Positions 36,059-64,000 of a stretch of DNA of 64,000 nt are shown here, in pieces. Location: NCBI GenBank assembly GCA_963995525.1, contig OZ023211.1, forward strand, positions 57,122,032 through 57,186,031, written 5' to 3'. Below the pieces are notes generated by a model, which saw only the letters and a program-made list of their open reading frames with translations, was not told the origin of the DNA and searched no databases. Source of the DNA: Escarpia spicata (Eukaryota > Annelida > Polychaeta > Sabellida > Siboglinidae). The stretch's first letter is position 1, and each line of letters starts with the position of its first letter. A program made the translations under genes and the position numbers.

Positions 36059-37425
36059 CAGGGCAGCTGGAAATATCCGGTATTTACCAGTAATATCCAG
36101 GAATAACTTGCAAAATGGGAATAAGTCCATAACTGAGATTAACATTCGGTAGTTCCTGTAACTAAACCTACCGGTAGTTCAGTTGAGTTGGAACGATAAT
36201 TAATATCGAGACCAAATAGTGGTTACCAGTCCAGGCCTAATCCTTGTGTTTGTGTCAGTGCCAGGAAATCCAGGACATGAAAGAGTAAAATATTCAGTTA
36301 GTAAATAAATGTCATTGTCACTCTCACAAGGGACAGTGCCAAGTACTGCTGTGTGGGTCTTCTAAAGAAGTATGGTGATGAAGTCATATAGCCTGTACTA
36401 GTATTGTCTCATATTATCAGGTGTCCATTTGCAATCTGAACAAAGAAATGTCGAGCTTTTGGACATTAGCAGGTACTCATCAGGGTCCATACACAACGAC
36501 AGATACAAAATTCAAGGCTTTTTAATAGAGAATGAACTGGTGCTAGACTGTTGACAGCAACCCACAGCTGGTCAACAAAAGGTGGAGTGACATCAAAATG
36601 CTTAATGAATAACGCACAATAACACCAATATCCATAAAAATTATTGGTCATGGAAGATCAGTATGAATGAACAGGAAGCCCTGCAGCATAAAATAAAGTC
36701 CATGGGCAACTGTTGTGCAATATATGTTGATGGGCAGCAGAAGTGCTCCCCTGCCAGAGTGAGGAGGGAGGCTACTGGTGAACACAGGCTACCAGGGTCA
36801 GTGGGCAACTGTAGCCTACAGTTATGCAATATAAGCAGATAAGGCAACTTTATTTATTTGTTGCAGTTTTCAGTCAAACTACATTGTGTTTGTCTAGTAC
36901 CATTCTGGTGATGGTACAGTAGCTTTTATTGCAATATAGCTCCAAATGGTACTTTATGCAAGCACCAACACAAGTCATGAATAGTGATGAAATAAGGCCA
37001 AATTAATGACGTTTATTAAAGAGATTAAGTTAGAGAGAGAAATGTGGGCTCTACATCCCAAGGCCAGGCCTGTGACTGAGCCCATACTAGTCTCCTGTAC
37101 CTCTGGATGACAGAGCCCACATTTCGGCATATACAACATTAGCAGTATTGTTATAGATATGTAAAACAACAGCATTACTACTACTGTAATCACAGTAGAC
37201 CTTAGGCACTGTACCGTACTAACCAAGCACACCATTCATTCACACTAACTATAATCCCAACTACTTGCTGAAGAGTTTATTGCAATATACCCCGGGGTAG
37301 CTCCAAATGGTACTTTTAAACGTTTTTTCCATTTATGCTGGTTTTTACCAATAGTTGAGGGTTTTTCCCAAGACAGTATTTCCTGCCCGATATTTACCAG
37401 TGTAGGAAAAAACGTGCCAACCCTG
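36059..37425. mobile_element. hAT-like non-autonomous element inserted in the RTE fragment
   Basis: The left end CAGGGCAGCTGGAAATATCC, followed by GGTATTTACCAG, and the right end, read inverted, CAGGGTTGGCACG, followed by ACTGGTAAATATCGGG, share the hAT-style CAGGG start and an internal TATTTACCAG box. No coding region was found inside. A clear 8-bp duplication was not seen, so the limits are approximate. Internal features are a 14-bp inverted repeat GAAATGTGGGCTCT / AGAGCCCACATTTC (37040-37125) and direct repeats of GCTCCAAATGGTACTTT (36930-36960 and 37298-37318). Confidence 0.5.
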
Positions 37426-37475
37426 CTCATGAGGTGATTGCTATGCATTTGGAGAGGTTGATTTTCATACCCCAT

Positions 37476-39496
37476 TTGTTAGGTATTGTATTATGAACAT
37501 GTACAAATATACTTTAGTATCAGTAAAGTAAAATTTGGCATTTTGAAATGCACAGTAGTTTGCATAAATAATGACAATGACTAACATATTTAAGTTGTAT
37601 GAGTTTTATTTATAAAAAACTCTCAGACATTTCAAATACAATAACAAAACCACATTAATAAATGCATAAATAAGGTTGCTTATTGGAGTACCTAAACAAA
37701 TCGTTAAAAACATAAATGCCTCTAACAGAAACCCTAGACTTTGCCACGTACATATATCCAAACCAAGTAGTCATATTTTCCTTTCAAGTTAGGTCAATAA
37801 ATGATGTTCATGTTTTCAGCTCCTAAGCCTAAATACTAAAATTACTAAAAGAATCACTACACCCAAAGCAGCGTAAGCGCAGACAAAGTCAACAATTCTC
37901 ATGGCAAGAGCTATCAGGGGTATGTATTTCTTGTACCATCGTGAATCAATCCAACGGAAATTCTATGAAACATCACTGCAATGCAATTGCTTGTTGTAAA
38001 TAATTAATATTAAACAATTACTACGTCAGTAACAAAGATGTATACCTTCAAAATGTGTTTACTCTTTCTAAATACAATACAGACTACTTGATGTATTATG
38101 CATATATTTGTATGCCTATAATCATTTGCATTTGTCCAACATATTATAACCTACGTTGATAAAATAAGTTATACTACATTGAAACATGAATATATATACA
38201 TGATAGCCAGATAAAAATATGGAATATTAGCCGACATAAATATCTCATTGTCAGCAACTTTGTGATTGTATGTAGTTTCTGCTACATTTATCGTTTTCGA
38301 ATAAATCCATTTTCACATATAAAATGCAGCCTGCATTGTAAAAAATAAGTGATGCCATAAGCACAATAGTTAAAACACAAATTTCTGCACAATGTTGCCA
38401 CAGAATCTTGTGACAAAATTACATGGTTAGTTTCTTCAGTGGTTTCCTGGTATAAACGTATCCTTTTCGAGCTGCGTTGATTGCAAAAATTAACATAGCT
38501 GCCAAGTTCTCACAACACCCGAGATCATAAAAACAGCTTAATGAGGTTGGTGTCAAAATAACATAACATGTTAAATATATGACAATATCAAGATCAAACA
38601 AGTAACTGTGATTAACGTTCAGTACGGTATCCATACCAACTCTTTGCACAGATAATCTTTGCAACTTTACTGAAAAACTTGATTCAATTGTGTGCTGCTT
38701 GCAAAACTGGTAATAATGTTTGTGAAACTGATTGATTTTATTAAATGTGAGAAACAGCAAAATAGCCGACATTACTATTCAAACAGAACATCCTATCAAA
38801 GAAATATACAAAACACATTTCAACTATTTACATTCGTGTAAATTAATGTACTAAGAATCATATGAACAGGAATCACAGATATCATTATTCCTACTGACTT
38901 GTTATTTCTATAAAGACCCGCTTTCTGAATCTGAATATCTACAGACAGTATCCCAATTCAAGAATCTGCAACACCTACTTTAGTAGCACAACAGTCCTCC
39001 TAAGCACAGCAAACTTGTTGAGTCCGACACATCACAGATGATTTAGATCACAAATCCACAGTAGTACTCCTTTCCCCAAAACAAAACTACTTGATTCAAT
39101 GAGCATAGTTAAGGCATTCGCATTCTTTTGAATCTTGCGTAGATCTTCACCAATGATACATCTTATGTGCATGCTAACAGAATTGCTAAGAGAATTTACT
39201 AGCAATTCCAGCTTCCTGCAGATTGCATGAGAAAAATTTCCTAGTAATTCCAGCAGATTGCATCAATTTTGCACTCAACAAACCTAGCATTCAGACAAAA
39301 ACCAGTTCCTGAAGAAGTTTCCTCCAGAATAATTTGCAAGTTAAAGAAGCATACCTTTATACATTGCAAACAATCACAAATGTTCAAAAGACTAAGTATG
39401 AAGCACTTCAAACCCTATTTCTGTTGCACTGAACAGATTTTCTGGAGCTTGACAGATTTTGTACATAGGCTTTAGTGTGCGTTTTAAAACGGCGCA
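37476..39496. other. 3' flank of ASPG, no gene seen
   Basis: AT-rich non-coding DNA. A minus-strand frame of 117 codons at 38419-38772 has no recognisable domain. Imperfect direct repeats (CTAGCAATTCCAGC and CTAGTAATTCCAGC) lie near 39200-39250. Confidence 0.45.
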
Positions 39497-39563
39497 TTTT
39501 GTGCGTATGCAATAAACCAGCTGACGTAGACAATATCCGCTGGTTTATTGCGCACGCACAAAA
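39497..39563. repeat. 25-bp-arm hairpin with AATAAA on both strands
   Basis: Left arm 39497-39521 and right arm 39539-39563 match inverted at 23 of 25 positions with a 17-base loop. The left arm carries AATAAA on the plus strand; the right arm carries it on the minus strand, about 160 bases past the ASPG stop codon, so it could be the ASPG poly(A) signal. Confidence 0.9.
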
Positions 39564-39709
39564 CAAACATCAACAGAAAGTATACAATCCGGGGTATATA
39601 CAAATCACAAACTCAGTAAAACTCAGCGATTTGCCTGTAAAACACAATTTAGCTTTGTCACACACAGTAATAAGACAAACACACAGGGTTGTGCTATGAA
39701 GAAGACGTG

Positions 39710-59931
<20,222 letters not shown>

Positions 59932-61650
59932 CCTCTCAGACGTATACTGTCACGACTGTGCACTGAACCCGCGTCTGTCTGCCTCACGCTCGTAACTGAT
60001 ACGTCTCGCTTCGGTGCGCGCCACGTCTCCTCAGCGGGTTAAACTGCTCCTGCTGGTGTCGTCTGCCTCACTTGATCCGATAATGTCTCTCGTTCGACTT
60101 AAAGTACGGCTTAACACGTTTACAAAGAGTTGTTTTGGGTTGAGCCGACGTGAAGGTGGTGAGTTAATTCGCGTCGACTGCGGTCGAATGGAGGCCCAGA
60201 ATGAACAATCAAACACTTGATTGGATTTACTCCTCGCTGGACTTTGTCATAACGTGCCGTAAACTTCGGATAAGGTTGCGTAACATGAGACTGGACGGGG
60301 TCTAACCGTGTGCGCATACCGGATGTTAACTGATATATGTATTAACTGGGAGTGGCTTGACAAATACCAAAGAGACGCCAACTGTCTATGTATATAACAG
60401 GTGCTATTGCCACAGGCCTACATGATTGATGTGTCACATTGATTGTGAACAAAGACCAGACGTGCTTGCACACACGCACACACGCACACACGCACACGCG
60501 AACGCACGCATTCATTAAACCAACTTTTAGCAAGGCGTATGCTGTCATTTAGCCACCAAAGAAGGCAATTGTGTGTGCAGGCTAGGATACGTGCATGTGT
60601 TTATTAACTCGCATTTTAATTTGTTTTCTGTAATTGCCTTCACGGTACCACGGCAATATGTTGAAAGACAATTAATAAAGCCTACCCTCTGTATGTACAG
60701 GTAGATCTCTTAGTTGAACAGTCTTGTGTTTAATCATGGCTAGCAATACAATGCATTGCTATCAAGCTAACGTATAATAATACCAGGATTCCTGAGTAAT
60801 ATATAATAAGAGGAATTTATAACAACAAAATACGCCATCTGATTTACGTCATCGCCGGAGAACGGAGGAACTACCATATGGGTTTTTTAATGCGCAGTAT
60901 TATACATATATTTCAATTATTACCAATTCGTCATGGTACGCACGTTAATCTAGTATACGTGTTACCCTAAGTAAGTTGATGGGTACATTCATTTTAGGAG
61001 GCACACATATAACAATTTAAGAAGAACGGATTCACCGCGAGGAGCAGGAACCGTAAGTTATTATCTTTTAACGAGATTACAGCTAGGTTGTTACATGAAT
61101 AATTAAGGTTTGCTAAGAAACTGTTATTGGAGCATGCCTTAATGGCTGAAAGTGTCAAAAAAGCAAACGCACAGTATGGGCTTATTAGTAGGATACACAA
61201 ATAGTTTATGTGATTAAGAGAGAGATACAAAAGTCTATACAATTATGGCATTAACCCATTGCACCGGAAAACTGTTGCTGAAGACAGAGTATAACAGATT
61301 ATATAGCTTCATAGGCGGGTTCAGTGGGGCCTGGCAGCACGTGCCTCCTAGACCTAGGCTTCGGAATTTGGCGGCGCTAGAGTGACGTGCTTCCCTTAGA
61401 CCTTTTGAATGTTCCCCCGTTACGTGCTCCCAGACGTTCTGAAATGATGAACACAGCCGCGAGCGAGCCTAAAGGGGGATGTAATTGGATGTTGTGCCCC
61501 CCCCCCCCCCAGACTACTCTCTCTGGATTCGCCTCTGCAAGTGGCGAGTCAGTCGTAGGCCTACTGGCGGTTCAATAGTTTAAAGATCGCCGAGACGTAC
61601 CAAACAAACTAAGCGATGAAGGCGTCATGCTAGACACCTACCAACACGAA
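59932..61650. other. No gene supported
   Basis: Region upstream of ASPG exon 1a. It contains a CA/CG-rich microsatellite (60468-60510) and a poly-C run (61499-61511). Short open frames near 60014-60220 have no recognisable domain. Confidence 0.45.
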
Positions 61651-62036
61651 GGCGCACACTAAAAGGCGGACCAAGAACGGACGGACCGGGCGGACCATAT
61701 TCACAAGGATTCGCACGATCGCTGCGCTCCGTTTTTATATGCGCTTGCCTGTTGTATTAGTAATTATTTCAGTATATTTTTTTATAGTAAGTAGACTGTT
61801 TATATTCATCATTCTTTTAATTTTTTTCTTCAAAATACAAGTTATACACTATTGGTGATATTAAATTAACAACTGTTAAAATAATAATAAGAGATACCCC
61901 AACGTTTACAGATGTACTCGTAAAAGACAGCAACAAAGCATGTAAAGACTGAACAGATATCTTGCGCATCATTGTGAATGTGGTCGGCCCCGTCCGCTTG
62001 GTCCGCCCGTTGTTGGTCCGCCTTTTAGTGTGCGCC
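61651..62036. mobile_element. Mutator-like (MULE) MITE with 9-bp target duplication
   Basis: 386 bp. The terminal inverted repeats begin GGCGCACACTAAAAGGCGGA and extend about 65 bp, with internal repeats of GGCGGACC / CGGACGG. Flanks are CAACACGAA (61642-61650) and CAACATGAA (62037-62045), a 9-bp duplication with one mismatch. The interior is AT-rich and non-coding. Confidence 0.9.
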
Positions 62037-64000
62037 CAACATGAAGCATGTACGACGAACGTTGTCTCACAAGACAGAAGCTAGCATCTACTAGGCCCGA
62101 TTACAACTCCTCGTCAGCACGCACAAATCAGACCCGTAGAACGTGGTTAATTTTGATTTTTGGGGTGCGTTTTCACACCGCCAACTGCACCCACCCTTGA
62201 GGTTCACCAACAACATACAGAATGTTGAAAACATAGACACTACGTATCAGCATCGTCCACACTAAAGCCAAGTTAGTAATGAAGAAATCAAAAAACTTAA
62301 TAATGCATAGCTAGGCCTGGTTCATAACAAAATCAACAAAGCCGACGAGAGAGCCGATTATTGAATGTGTTGTTCTCCGCTTTGTCCCCAGTTTCTAGTA
62401 CATGTGCAGTTGGCCTCGGTACTTGTCCTCGTCTTCTGTTTGTTTTCTTCCAACGCTGATCCCGCCTCACTACCATCTTCACCTTCCGCCTTATCTCTCT
62501 CTGTCTCCTGCTCTCTTTCTTCACTTACATTCCTCTCAACTATTTTCACAGTCTTCCCATCTCATTCGCGGTATTCGCAATCTCCCTCTACACTCCTCAC
62601 CGAGGGCAGCCAGTCTCTTCGTTAACAGTTAAGTTATTTTACATATCACCATGCAAGATAAAAACAGGCGCTGCTTGCGCCAACACAAAGGTTTGCCCCA
62701 CGTGCAAGGAACCACTAAATTAAGTTACAATAAAAATAGTTTTAAAACTTCGGCATATCCAATCCCCATATTACTGATAAACGCAGAAACAACAGAAGAT
62801 GGCACGCCGTAAGCTGATTTCCTGTTCGGTGTTATACTTTAAAATACTCCCCATGCAGACATGCAAACAATTATCACCTTGTTGTCTTTATGCGTGTACA
62901 TAATTATAACATTAATATGTCTAAAGTGTTCGGAATAAACTAGATGTTTAAGCCTAATCATAATGTATCTTCACGGAGATGATGCAGACTTTGTGATCCT
63001 CTTTCCGTGCATGGGTTCAAGAAAATGTGTCTATATATCTATCTTTCCTTTATGTAATACATTTATGCTTGATAGATTTCCTCTGAGGTTAACAAACATG
63101 TATTAGGAGATACGGTACCATCGAAGTATTCTGTTGTCTTCACATATGTGTGAATTTCTATTCTACTTCTACTTGAAAGCTATTGTTTAGCTGGATTTTA
63201 CTGGTTTCCGCAACAACAAATCATTACGGAAAATGTAATTTATGCAGACTAAATATACTGTTATTGCCCACGATACTGTATTCAATAACATCTCGACCTA
63301 TACTACAGGGTAATTCGTCCAGTAGGTCCCTTAATAATGGCTGTTTATCAACAATCTAGTCCAGCGTATGCTAGCCTTGTTTGTTTAACTGTTCTACTTT
63401 CGAATGTGTGTTGTGTAAGTTATCTTAAATTAGCAACTCTTTCCCCGTTTACACAATCACAAACAATCAAGTGGATGCCTTGACAACCTTGTACCATGTT
63501 ACTACAGGCCTATATGCTGAGCCTGTCAAACAACATTGTTGAGTACTGCGGAAGAACGTAAGGAAAAAACGCCGTATTCGGGACCAATCGCTCGTGCACG
63601 TGCAACAAAGAAAAGAACAATTGCTTTATGTAAATACATTTTCATTTATATGTTTTTAATTGCCACGTGATTCAATACATCACTGTGGTATACATTTCAA
63701 CAAAATTACCATACACAGCAACATGGCGGCAATTAGATAAGGACGCCATTGTTGATCTAGACTCCAATAGTTTATCATATCAGTTTTTAAGAGACAATCA
63801 CGTAACTACTAAGTTATTTAAATCATACATATAGTTAAACGAATAATTACATTCTCATTCATACTGACTTCATTTTCTGATATGAAGTCTAGATTTAAAA
63901 AACTATAAATTGACTATCTAGTCTCCCGACGGCCTACGTCATATGTTTACCGTTTTGTTACACCGACGTCGATTGGAGGAGAACGAAAGAAGAAAAGACA
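62037..64000. other. No feature seen
   Basis: About 2 kb without recognisable coding or repeat structure. Overlapping open frames on both strands at 62333-62632 are low-complexity (Ser/Leu-rich on +, Glu/Arg-rich on -) and were not called. Confidence 0.45.

Noticed and set aside
38419..38772. 117-codon minus-strand frame downstream of ASPG
   Set aside because: No homology or splice context; hydrophobic, AT-rich chance frame.
60014..60317. Small frames on both strands upstream of ASPG exon 1a
   Set aside because: No domain; likely 5' flank of ASPG rather than a separate gene.
62333..62632. Overlapping frames on both strands
   Set aside because: Low-complexity on both strands and no recognised motif; probably a compositional effect.

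Overview
This is eukaryotic (metazoan) DNA. Exons are split by GT-AG introns, there are long micro- and minisatellites, and mobile elements cover much of the window: Gypsy LTR elements; CR1-, Jockey- and RTE-like LINEs; hAT, pogo and Mutator-like DNA transposons; MITEs and a foldback element. A universal stress protein, a family absent from vertebrates, together with the element mix, points to an aquatic invertebrate such as a mollusc, annelid or lancelet. I cannot assign a phylum.

Only two host genes are convincing. The first is the last coding exon of a universal stress protein (618-815, +). The second is a complete ankyrin-repeat L-asparaginase / 60 kDa lysophospholipase gene (ASPG, - strand, 59.9 to 39.7 kb). 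I could place splice sites and phases for 13 shared exons plus two alternative first exons. Each first exon carries its own copy of the catalytic threonine motif and ends in the same phase, so the gene predicts 665-aa and 704-aa isoforms. Its introns hold a near-full-length CR1-like LINE (53.2-57.3 kb), several LINE tails, pogo-like fragments, a foldback element and a palindrome-rich MITE.

Layout: 0-6 kb, stress-protein exon and mostly empty DNA. 6.1-9.2 kb, decayed hAT transposase and a decayed cysteine-peptidase-like ORF (-). 10.2-11.1 kb, a very pure GGGT/GAGT tetranucleotide array. 11.1-15.2 kb, a decayed ORF, a hAT with a LINE inserted in it, part of the foldback repeat, a Jockey-like RT and a pogo end. 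17.8 kb, two histone-type 3' stem-loops (-) without a histone gene. 18.2-26.7 kb, an old Gypsy element split by a second Gypsy element with both LTRs and a 5-bp target duplication. 27.5-29.1 kb, a CT tract, a promoter-like satellite rich in CACGTG boxes and a 30-bp array. 30.3-32.2 kb, a 31-bp minisatellite of about 62 copies. 32.2-37.5 kb, LINE and RTE fragments, a GTACTC-rich tract, a decayed ~175-bp repeat and a hAT-like element. 39.5-60 kb, ASPG. 61.65-62.04 kb, a Mutator-like MITE with a 9-bp target duplication. 62-64 kb, nothing recognisable.

The stress-protein exon and ASPG show no functional link. The most interesting biology is the duplicated catalytic first exon of ASPG, the hairpin with a poly(A) signal on each strand just past its stop codon, the promoter-like CACGTG satellite, and the orphan histone 3' signals.
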